Positions 16,695-23,570 of a DNA stretch of 64,000 bases are shown here, piece after piece. The notes below the pieces were generated by a model. It saw only the letters and a program-made list of their open reading frames with translations, was not told where the DNA came from and made no database searches. The translations under genes were made by a program, and so were the position numbers. Positions within the stretch are counted from its first letter, which is position 1, and each line of letters opens with the position of its first letter. The stretch is from CAYVQF01 sp964454015 (GTDB lineage: Bacteria > Myxococcota_A > Bradymonadia > UBA4248): positions 62,001-126,000 of the forward strand of contig CAYVQF010000003.1 in assembly GCA_964454015.1 (NCBI GenBank). The letters run 5' to 3'.

Positions 16695-18291
16695 GGAGGA
16701 TGATGATCCGCTCCTCCGCCACTGCCGGACGCTCATCCCCCAGGGAGATGCGCAAACGCTTCGCCTGCGCCTGCGCAATAGAGGACTCGCCACCGACAGG
16801 GAAACGATCCAGGTAGCGCTCGTAAGCTCTGAGCGCTGCGCGGGGGTCACCGGCCGCTTCATGGGCCTTGGCGATGCCGATGTAGGCGCTCTCATAGCCC
16901 GACCAGGCGTCGATGGCGCGTTCGAAATGAGCGAGGGCGTTGCGGGCGCGACCCTCGGAAAGCTCGCACCAACCAAGACCACCCAAGGCCCGCGCGTGCT
17001 TCGGCTCCCTGGCGAGGATGGCCTGGTAGCCCTCGATGGCGGCGCTACAGCGCCCCCGAGTGCGGGCGCGTTCGGCTTCACGTAAGACCACTTCGCCATC
17101 GAAGACAGGTGCTTCCTCTTCGACGCGCGGGTGGAGCACCAAGAAGAACAAACCGGCGGAGCCGAGGCTGCTGGCTTGCGCCAAGAGCCGAGGCTCGGGT
17201 GTTGCGAGAAGGGGACGGACGTCAGCAGGTGTGGCTGGCTGCGAGTCCTGATCCGCAGCGGCCTCTTGTGGCGCCACGTCGGGGCTCGGCGCAGGCGCTG
17301 CCGGAGGAGAGGGCGCCTCCTCTGAATCTGGCCTCTGGCGGTGAAAATGCGCCCATAAGAACGCACCGGCGACCAGGGCGAGGGCTAAGATGAGGATCGC
17401 CGCTTGACTCATCCAGTTGCGCGTCCGTGGCGGACGGTAGGGCCTCGGTAACGGTGCCGGTGCCGGTGCTGGTGCCGGTGCCGCAGGCGTGGGTGCAGGT
17501 GGGGCGGTGAGCTCGGGCTTCTCCTGCGGCTGAGCGAGCACCTGGTCGACTGAGACCTCGTCCAGGGAGACCATGTCCAGCGAGTCGAGGGTGAACTCCT
17601 CCGAAGGGTAGGCGTAGACCCCAAGCGCTGGGGCGCTGACCTTGACCGAGGCCTCGACGGCCTCCACCTCCAGAGAGATGAGGTCTGCTGGCTCGGTGGT
17701 GAGGGTTTCGTGGTGTTGTGGACCCCCTGCCACGCTGTTGAGGTTGGCCAAGAGGGCGTCCGTCAGGCTCTCGGCGTAGTCAGGGGCATCGGCGTCGAAG
17801 GTGGCGAAGTCTGCCGGTCCTTTGGCGAGCAAAGTATAGCGGTTGGCCTTGACCGTCGCTTCTGAGTTCATCGCCGCGGGCATGGGCGCCAGCCGCTGTC
17901 CGCGACCCGGTTGGGTGGGCTCGAGCCTGGCCTCGGCGCGGGAAGTCACTTTGGTGGGCACCTCGACGCTCTCTACTTGCTTGACCACGGCAAAGAAGGT
18001 GGAGAGCTCACCAATGGCACCCAGGGGTTTCCACTTGGCGCCAGTGCGTGAAATTTCGTCGAATTCCGAAACCTTGCGCTCGACGATCCATCGCTGCAGC
18101 GTCAGGAGGCCGTCGATTTCACGCACTTCTTTGGTCTGGTAGGAGCGGATGAGCCATGGCTGCACCGCAGGTTCTGCGACCTGCACCCGCAGCAAACGCT
18201 GGCACTTAGTGCAACGGAGATCCGCGCCGTCGCGGGCCAAGTCGGCTGAGAGCTGGTGCCGGGTGTGACAACTTGGGCAGCGAACCTCCAT
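16687..18291 (-). CDS. Zinc-ribbon / GYF-like / TM / TPR protein A
   Basis: 534 residues from the ATG at 18291, preceded by GGTGA; a GTG at 18300 would add three residues. The N-terminus is an MJ0042-type zinc ribbon (CPSCHTRH, then CTKCQRLL). Residues about 45-110 are a small domain with PWLIRSYQTKEVREIDGLLT and a closing W-containing strand, resembling GYF-like domains. A long acidic and Pro-rich linker leads to one transmembrane helix (AAILILALALVAGAFLWAHF, about 300). The C-terminus is TPR-like (LAREPKHARALGGLGWCELS). Myxococcus GltJ/AgmX combines a cytoplasmic zinc ribbon and GYF domain with a membrane segment, so this is probably a cytoplasm-to-periplasm signalling or scaffold protein. 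It is a paralogue of the next gene. Confidence 0.75.
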   Translation of the reverse strand: MEVRCPSCHTRHQLSADLARDGADLRCTKCQRLLRVQVAEPAVQPWLIRSYQTKEVREIDGLLTLQRWIVERKVSEFDEISRTGAKWKPLGAIGELSTFFAVVKQVESVEVPTKVTSRAEARLEPTQPGRGQRLAPMPAAMNSEATVKANRYTLLAKGPADFATFDADAPDYAESLTDALLANLNSVAGGPQHHETLTTEPADLISLEVEAVEASVKVSAPALGVYAYPSEEFTLDSLDMVSLDEVSVDQVLAQPQEKPELTAPPAPTPAAPAPAPAPAPLPRPYRPPRTRNWMSQAAILILALALVAGAFLWAHFHRQRPDSEEAPSPPAAPAPSPDVAPQEAAADQDSQPATPADVRPLLATPEPRLLAQASSLGSAGLFFLVLHPRVEEEAPVFDGEVVLREAERARTRGRCSAAIEGYQAILAREPKHARALGGLGWCELSEGRARNALAHFERAIDAWSGYESAYIGIAKAHEAAGDPRAALRAYERYLDRFPVGGESSIAQAQAKRLRISLGDERPAVAEERIIILQP

Positions 18292-18324
18292 GAAGGTCAC
18301 CGGGACTGAGGCGTGAAGCGCATG

Positions 18325-19518
18325 TCAGGGGTTGGCTTTCTTGATGGCAGCGATGCGCTGACGCGTTTGTTCGATCTCTGCCTTCAAGGACAGACCGCGG
18401 TAAACCTGCAGAAGTGCTTCGTGCAGCTCTATGTTGTCGGGGCGGATGGCCAGCAGGGGCTCGAGGTAGGCGCGCGCTTCAGGCCAGCGTTTGTCCGTGA
18501 CCATGCGCTGCCCCTCTTGGAGTTTCTCTTGGAACTCCGCCTCGATTTGTTGTTCTGCTTCAGCGGCGAGGGCGGCCTCGTCGATCTCGATCTCAGGTGG
18601 CAAGGGGTCGACCGCGTAGGGGATGAGGGGCTGTTCTGGGTCCTGGGGGGGCGGGATCTCGGCCTGCTGCGGGCTGATCGCCTCGAGCGTGGGTATCTCC
18701 GACTTCACGGGCTTGCCGAAGGGGAGCAGGACGGTGAAGTCTATGAAACCAGTCAGGTGAGCCACGGCGCAGAGGGCCAAGAGCAAGCCCATGGCGATGA
18801 GCATGTTCTTGCCGCGATCCGTAATGATCTTGGGTTTGACCTGCGGCGGCGGCCGCCGTCCCACGGCCCGCTCACGCGCCACTGACTTGCCTTTGTTGGC
18901 CTTAGGCGACTTGCGGGGCTCTGGCGTTGGCTTGCGCTCTGCGCTGTCGTTGGGGCTGCCCTCTTCGTTCTTGGCTTTGGCCTCGGCGTCGGCGCTGGTG
19001 GGCACGTAGCCCAAGGGGAAGAACTTGGCCAGCAGGGCCGGCGTCAGCACCTCGGGATAATCCCCGAGCTCATGCCACTCATCACCTTCTTTGGCGATCT
19101 TGATGTTCTGGACGTTGTCCCGCGCGCTCAACCAGGCTTGCAAAGTCTCCAGCCCTTGAAAAGCGTAGGTCAAACCCGCGACGCGCAGCTTCCACGTCTC
19201 GGCCTCGTCTCCCGTAGTGGCGCTCTTGGTTTCCACCTTCGCTGGGGCGGGCGTGGCCTTGGGGGGGGCCATCGCTTCCGCGGGAGCCGATTGCACCGCC
19301 GGCTGAGGGGCGGCCTTCGCTGCGGGCGGGGGCACCGCCGGGACGCCAGCGATACTCTCGCCGAGGTTGTCGCCATCATTCCAGTCTGAAGTCTCGCCAC
19401 CTGGGCGGACGACGAAGACATGACGACATGTGGGGCAACGTATCTTTCCACCTTGTGGCGGGAGTTTCTCGGCGCGAATTCGGTAGCGCTGTTCGCAACG
19501 TTCACAAGTGACGATCAT
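18325..19518 (-). CDS. Zinc-ribbon / GYF-like / TM / TPR protein B
   Basis: 397 residues from the ATG at 19518. The order matches its downstream paralogue: a zinc ribbon (CERCEQRY and CPTCRHVF), an Ala/Pro linker, a GYF-like domain at about 105-170 (TWKLRVAGLTYAFQGLETLQ, then EWHELGDYPEV), a basic stretch, one transmembrane helix (NMLIAMGLLLALCAVAHLTG) and helical repeats ending in a TPR pair (ARAYLEPLLAIRPDNIELHE). The basic stretch before the helix predicts the zinc ribbon inside the cell and the TPR outside. The 33-bp gap to gene A indicates one transcript. Tandem paralogues that differ mainly in linker length suggest a hetero-oligomer. Confidence 0.75.
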   Translation of the reverse strand: MIVTCERCEQRYRIRAEKLPPQGGKIRCPTCRHVFVVRPGGETSDWNDGDNLGESIAGVPAVPPPAAKAAPQPAVQSAPAEAMAPPKATPAPAKVETKSATTGDEAETWKLRVAGLTYAFQGLETLQAWLSARDNVQNIKIAKEGDEWHELGDYPEVLTPALLAKFFPLGYVPTSADAEAKAKNEEGSPNDSAERKPTPEPRKSPKANKGKSVARERAVGRRPPPQVKPKIITDRGKNMLIAMGLLLALCAVAHLTGFIDFTVLLPFGKPVKSEIPTLEAISPQQAEIPPPQDPEQPLIPYAVDPLPPEIEIDEAALAAEAEQQIEAEFQEKLQEGQRMVTDKRWPEARAYLEPLLAIRPDNIELHEALLQVYRGLSLKAEIEQTRQRIAAIKKANP

Positions 19519-19804
19519 GGCCCCTAACCCGTTGGTGGTGAGTCATCGCGATGATGAAGACGGCTGGTACGAGACGCGTTGCCCAGGCTGCAGACTGCGA
19601 AAGGTACTCGGATCTGCATGGGGGCAAGGCTACGGCAGCTTGGCGAAGGCGTCAATGTCTTGGGGTAGTTGTGGCTGAGGGAGGCGCTGCTGAAGTGCGA
19701 GGTCTGGCGCGTCGGGGAGCTGCCGTGGGCTTGCGCTCGGCCAGCGAAATCGCTATGAGCGGCGCTGAGGGGGCGTTGGGGCGGCATCGACAGAGGGAGA
19801 GGAG

Positions 19805-20836
19805 ATGACCATGACCCACTGGCACACCAGGCTTGAACCATGGCTCGCCCGCGTGGATCGTGCGGCGCAGCAGGTCGCGCGGTGGTACTTCACCGCGACC
19901 TGCCGCCCCATCTCAGCCCAAGAGCGCGACCAGGCCTTGGCGAGCGCTGCCGTGGATCTCTTCGCCATCGCGCCATGCCAGCCACCCGATCTCGACGCCC
20001 TCCTCGGGGGACGACGTGAGGCACATCTGCATTGGCCGAGCACCTACGAGATGCTGGACCCAGAAACGCGCAGCCGGCTCGCGCGCTTCGAGCGGGTGCA
20101 GGAGGTCCACCTCTACGCTCTGCGGCGAGCTCCCAGGACAGCCAAGGGGGCACTCATCGTGGTGCATGGCTGGGGGACGGGCGCCCACTTCTGGACCTCC
20201 CGTGAATTCGCCCTGCGCCAGCTCGGGGCTGAGGCGAACATGGACGTCTACACCTATGTCCTGCCCTTCCACGCCGAGCGCTGTCCGCGACAGGCACCGA
20301 TGAGTGGCGCCCTCTTCCCTTCTCTCGATCTGGCGCTGACCAACGCCACGCTCTGCCAATGTGTGGCCGAGCTGCGGGGCATCGTGCAGGCACTGGCCGC
20401 CCAGGGAAGTCCCGTGGCCCTCCTCGGCACCAGCCTCGGGGGCTACCTCAGCGCCCTGGTCGCCGCTTGCGAACCTGCCCTGAGCTTGGTCGTACCCGTG
20501 GCGACACCGGCTTCTCTGGCCGAGGCGCTCTTGGACATGGCAGGTGCAAAGGGCGGTGCGCGCTTGCGCGCCTGTGGCTACGACCCTACCCTCATCCGCA
20601 GCGCCTGGGGCTGGCATTCGCCCCTGAACTTTCAGCCCTTGCCCGCGTGGGATCGCCGCCTTATGGTGCGGTGGTCAGCCGATGCCGTCGTCCCCGAGCC
20701 ACTGGCGCGCCCCTTGTGGGAACACTGGCAGCGACCGCGCCGCCTGACCTTCGCCGGAGCCCACCACCATCTGACCCATCTAGAACGCTGTGCCTTCGCC
20801 GCGGCTGTGGCACAATGGCTGAGGGAACGCCTCTGA
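19805..20836 (+). CDS. Alpha/beta hydrolase, cytoplasmic
   Basis: 343 residues. ATGs at 19805 and 19811 share a purine-rich GAGGGAGAGGAG; either start is possible. The fold is shown by the oxyanion segment ALIVVHGWGTGAHFW (about 118), the nucleophile elbow VALLGTSLGGYLSALVAA (Ser about 209) and a C-terminal LTFAGAHHHLTHLE, which supplies the catalytic His. The first 110 residues are a helical extension without a signal peptide. The family includes esterases, lipases and thioesterases; the substrate is unknown. It is divergent from zinc-ribbon protein B across 286 bp in which I see no clear promoter, and maf follows after 20 bp. Confidence 0.8.
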   Translation: MTMTHWHTRLEPWLARVDRAAQQVARWYFTATCRPISAQERDQALASAAVDLFAIAPCQPPDLDALLGGRREAHLHWPSTYEMLDPETRSRLARFERVQEVHLYALRRAPRTAKGALIVVHGWGTGAHFWTSREFALRQLGAEANMDVYTYVLPFHAERCPRQAPMSGALFPSLDLALTNATLCQCVAELRGIVQALAAQGSPVALLGTSLGGYLSALVAACEPALSLVVPVATPASLAEALLDMAGAKGGARLRACGYDPTLIRSAWGWHSPLNFQPLPAWDRRLMVRWSADAVVPEPLARPLWEHWQRPRRLTFAGAHHHLTHLERCAFAAAVAQWLRERL

Positions 20837-20856
20837 GCACCTGCCCAAGGAACTTT

Positions 20857-21480
20857 ATGCGCAAGCCTCTCGTCCTCGCCTCGACCAGCCCCTACCGGCG
20901 GCGTCTCCTGGACCGCTTGGGGGTGCCTGTCCTCGCCGTGGCGCCGCCCTATACAGAGGTACCCACCCCCGGCTTGACGCCGGCCGAACAAGTGATGCGT
21001 TTTGCTGCGGCCAAAGCGCACAGCGTGCAAGATAGCTTTCCCGATGCGTTGATTATCGGGAGTGATCAAGGGGTGGCTCTGGGTGACACACTCCTGGGTA
21101 AGCCCCATACCCGCGATGCTGCCGTGGCCCAACTCATGGCCTTGGCCGGAGGTCAGCACCTCCTGCTGACGGCCGTTTGCGTGTTCGACGCAGCCCTTGG
21201 GCGCAGCGTCTCGGAGTTGGTCACCCATCGTCTGCACTTTCGCGCCCTCACGCCGGCGCAAGCGGCTTTCTATGTCGATCAGGATCTGCCCCTGGATTGC
21301 GCAGGGTCCTTCAAAGTCGAATCCTTAGGGGTGGCGCTCTTCGAATCCATCGCCGGGGAAGACCCCACGGGCATCGAGGGCCTCCCTCTGATGACGGTGG
21401 TGCGATTGCTGGCGACCCTGGGCTTCGACGTCCTCGCGTCTGGAACTGAAAAGGTGGCTGCGTCTCCGGCGAATGCATGA
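20857..21480 (+). CDS. maf: Maf-family nucleotide pyrophosphatase
   Basis: 207 residues; ATG at 20857 with AAGGAA upstream. Maf/YceF/YhdE enzymes hydrolyse non-canonical or modified nucleoside triphosphates (dTTP/UTP or m7GTP) to monophosphates, cleaning the nucleotide pool. Present are the N-terminal loop LASTSPYRRRLLDRLGV, the catalytic IIGSDQGV, LGKPHT, a substrate-contact DCAGSFKVESLGVALFE and the C-terminal EDPTGIEGLPL. The DCAGS and E-S-L-G context is closer to the YceF (m7GTP) type than to YhdE, but this is a tentative split. The length is normal for the family. It follows the hydrolase gene by 20 bp. Confidence 0.9.
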   Translation: MRKPLVLASTSPYRRRLLDRLGVPVLAVAPPYTEVPTPGLTPAEQVMRFAAAKAHSVQDSFPDALIIGSDQGVALGDTLLGKPHTRDAAVAQLMALAGGQHLLLTAVCVFDAALGRSVSELVTHRLHFRALTPAQAAFYVDQDLPLDCAGSFKVESLGVALFESIAGEDPTGIEGLPLMTVVRLLATLGFDVLASGTEKVAASPANA

Positions 21481-21674
21481 AATAGATCTTGACAGAGGCT
21501 TGTCACTTCGAACAGGATACCCAACGTAAAAGCTCGGAGCTTTCCACCTTCCAAAAACATCCTGTTGGTGCTCGTGAGCCCCAGACGCAGACTGCAAAGT
21601 TGGGCGTGGGTGGTTGGAAAATCGGGTTGGGCGAGCCCTTGTGTTGGCAAGCATTATTTGGTAGCGAGGCAGCC

Positions 21675-22832
21675 ATGGCTTTTCGAGCCGAGCACGGACC
21701 GAGCAGAGTGAGTGCGGTCAACATGACTTCAACTGTGAACCTTACAACCACCTTTGGTGAACGATTGGAGCTGTTGGGTCTGCCTGAAGCACAGAGACGC
21801 ACAGGGATGCGGGTGTTGCGCGAAGTGGCGGTCTTCATGGGCACCCCGGCCGAGACTTGGCAAAGGGTCGATCTGGAGCGCTTCATCAAGCTGCGGGCGC
21901 CGTCCTTGCGCCCAGAAGATCGCGCCGCCTATACCATGGGGCTCGGGCTCCTCACGGAAATCATCGAGCGCTGCCTGGCTCAGAAGCAGCGCCTCTTGCT
22001 GGAAGAGCTCAACCTCCCAGACCCCAACGACAGCGGCTTCGAGTCGAGCGTCACCGGGCAGTTCAGGAATCTCAGAGAGACCTCGACCCTCTCCCAAGAA
22101 GGGCTGAAGTCGCGTGAACGGCGTGGGAGTGATGCCTCAGGATCTTTCGCGCGCCTCGATGAGCGCGATACCAGCCCAGGCTTCACCGAGTCTCAGTCTT
22201 CGCGAGTCGTCCAGACCGCCGAGGCCGTCCTCAACAGCTCCGTCATCCCTATTGCCCAAGTGCAAGGTGACCAGACAGACTTCCTTAGGGAAAACGTCGA
22301 GCGGTGGAAGCGCGAGCGGAGCCACACCTTGCAGAGCCAAGAGCCCCAGGCCCTTGCTGGACGCGGACCGACGCCCCTGCGTACCCCCCTGCCGCAGCGC
22401 ACGCCTGCCAATCTGCATGACGTCTTGGTCGATGTCGCCTGGGAGCCGACCTTGCGCTGCGTGCATTTGGTCTGGTCTGGTTTCGTCCTCGGCGAGAAGC
22501 TCCGCTGGATGTTGGGGCGCGGTCTGGAAATCCAACGGCAACACGGCGGCCAAGATTGGCTTATGGACATGCGCTCGGCGAGCGTCATCAGCCAGGATGA
22601 CACCGGGTGGTTCGGCGACTGGATGACTGAAATCGGACGGCACGGGGTACGGCGCTTTGCCATCGTCAGTCCTGATCATGTGATCTGCCGGATGCAGTTG
22701 CAGCGCTTCCGCGACCACACCGATGTCATGGCCGTGACCCTGCCCATCGCAGAACGCGTAGCCATCTCCTTCTTCGACGAAATCAAAGAAGCGCGCCAGT
22801 GGCTGAGCCAAGGGCGACTCACCCGCGCCTAG
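21675..22832 (+). CDS. Protein with helical N-domain and SpoIIAA/STAS-like C-domain
   Basis: 385 residues from the ATG at 21675 (GAGG upstream); the ATG at 21723, before TSTVNLTTTFGERLELLG, is a credible alternative. Residues about 20-110 are helical and Leu-rich, with a long polar linker after them. Residues about 250-385 contain VLVDVAWEPTLRCVHLVWSG, WLMDMRSASVISQDDTGWFG, FAIVSPDHVICRMQLQRF and a last helix FFDEIKEARQWLSQGR. That order of strands, with a terminal 'E-A-x-x-W-L' helix, is typical of the SpoIIAA-like STAS relatives, which bind partners rather than catalyse. There is no signal peptide. A regulatory adaptor role is inference. Confidence 0.6.
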   Translation: MAFRAEHGPSRVSAVNMTSTVNLTTTFGERLELLGLPEAQRRTGMRVLREVAVFMGTPAETWQRVDLERFIKLRAPSLRPEDRAAYTMGLGLLTEIIERCLAQKQRLLLEELNLPDPNDSGFESSVTGQFRNLRETSTLSQEGLKSRERRGSDASGSFARLDERDTSPGFTESQSSRVVQTAEAVLNSSVIPIAQVQGDQTDFLRENVERWKRERSHTLQSQEPQALAGRGPTPLRTPLPQRTPANLHDVLVDVAWEPTLRCVHLVWSGFVLGEKLRWMLGRGLEIQRQHGGQDWLMDMRSASVISQDDTGWFGDWMTEIGRHGVRRFAIVSPDHVICRMQLQRFRDHTDVMAVTLPIAERVAISFFDEIKEARQWLSQGRLTRA

Positions 22833-22920
22833 CCCCGCGCTTCCCCCGCGGTGACGAGACTTGGAGGGGCTCCCTCCCTGTGCTATGACTCCGCCCTGTC
22901 GGTGGCACGAGGCCGTTGGC

Positions 22921-22930
22921 AAAGGAGGAG
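22921..22930 (+). promoter_or_regulatory. Strong Shine-Dalgarno fixing the methyltransferase start
   Basis: AAAGGAGGAG lies 2-6 bases ahead of the ATG at 22933. It is the best match to the anti-Shine-Dalgarno sequence in the window and selects this start over longer in-frame ones. Confidence 0.7.
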
Positions 22931-22932
22931 GG

Positions 22933-23562
22933 ATGAGGACGCTATCACCGGCCTTGCTTTTTGATGCACTGGCGCATGAATACGAGTCCATGCGCCGTGA
23001 GCTGGACTGGGATCCATTCCCTCATGTGGAGGAGGCCTTCGGCCACAAGCCACTGTCTGCATGGCGCGTCCTCGACGTCGGCTGCGGCACGGGAGAGGTC
23101 TGCCGCTGGCTCCAAGGGCGCGGCGCCGAAGCCCATGGCGTCGATATCTCGCCGGAGATGTGTGGCCTGGCGGCCCAGCGCAGCCAAGGGATTCCTTTCT
23201 ATCCCTTGGATTTTGCCCAGCCTTTGCCCTTTGCGCCACATAGCTTCGATGCCGTGATCGCCCTGGGATGTCTGGAGTATCTCCCCGACATGGCGAAGGC
23301 GTGTGAGCATCTGCGCCGCCAGCTCAAGCCCGGGGGCACGGCCCTCTACGTCATCGAGTTATGTGGCCCCGACTGTCCCGGGGGCGAGCAGCCCTGTCTC
23401 CCCTTTCTCGATGATTGGTGCCGCTATCGCTCTTCCCTCGACGAAGTGAGGGAAGTGGCCACGCGCCTCTTCACCAGCGCCAAGATCGACCTGGTCCCCG
23501 GCTACCTCCTCGAAGACAGCGGCGAGCGCGTCGTCTACGCCCGCGTCATCGCCCAGGCTTGA
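22933..23562 (+). CDS. Class I SAM-dependent methyltransferase
   Basis: 209 residues. Motif I (RVLDVGCGTGEVCRWL) begins at about residue 45, with the acidic ribose contact in AHGVDISPEM about 20 residues later. FDAVIALGCLEYLPDM is motif IV and LRRQLKPGGTALYVIEL is motif V/post-I, the plan of methyltransferase-11/UbiE-like enzymes. The N-terminal ALLFDALAHEYESMRREL helix resembles those that cover the substrate site. The substrate is not indicated. The gene converges on the PEP-synthase-like lipoprotein gene with 8 bp between stops. It is on its own strand with no close functional partner. Confidence 0.88.
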   Translation: MRTLSPALLFDALAHEYESMRRELDWDPFPHVEEAFGHKPLSAWRVLDVGCGTGEVCRWLQGRGAEAHGVDISPEMCGLAAQRSQGIPFYPLDFAQPLPFAPHSFDAVIALGCLEYLPDMAKACEHLRRQLKPGGTALYVIELCGPDCPGGEQPCLPFLDDWCRYRSSLDEVREVATRLFTSAKIDLVPGYLLEDSGERVVYARVIAQA

Positions 23563-23570
23563 ATCCTCCC

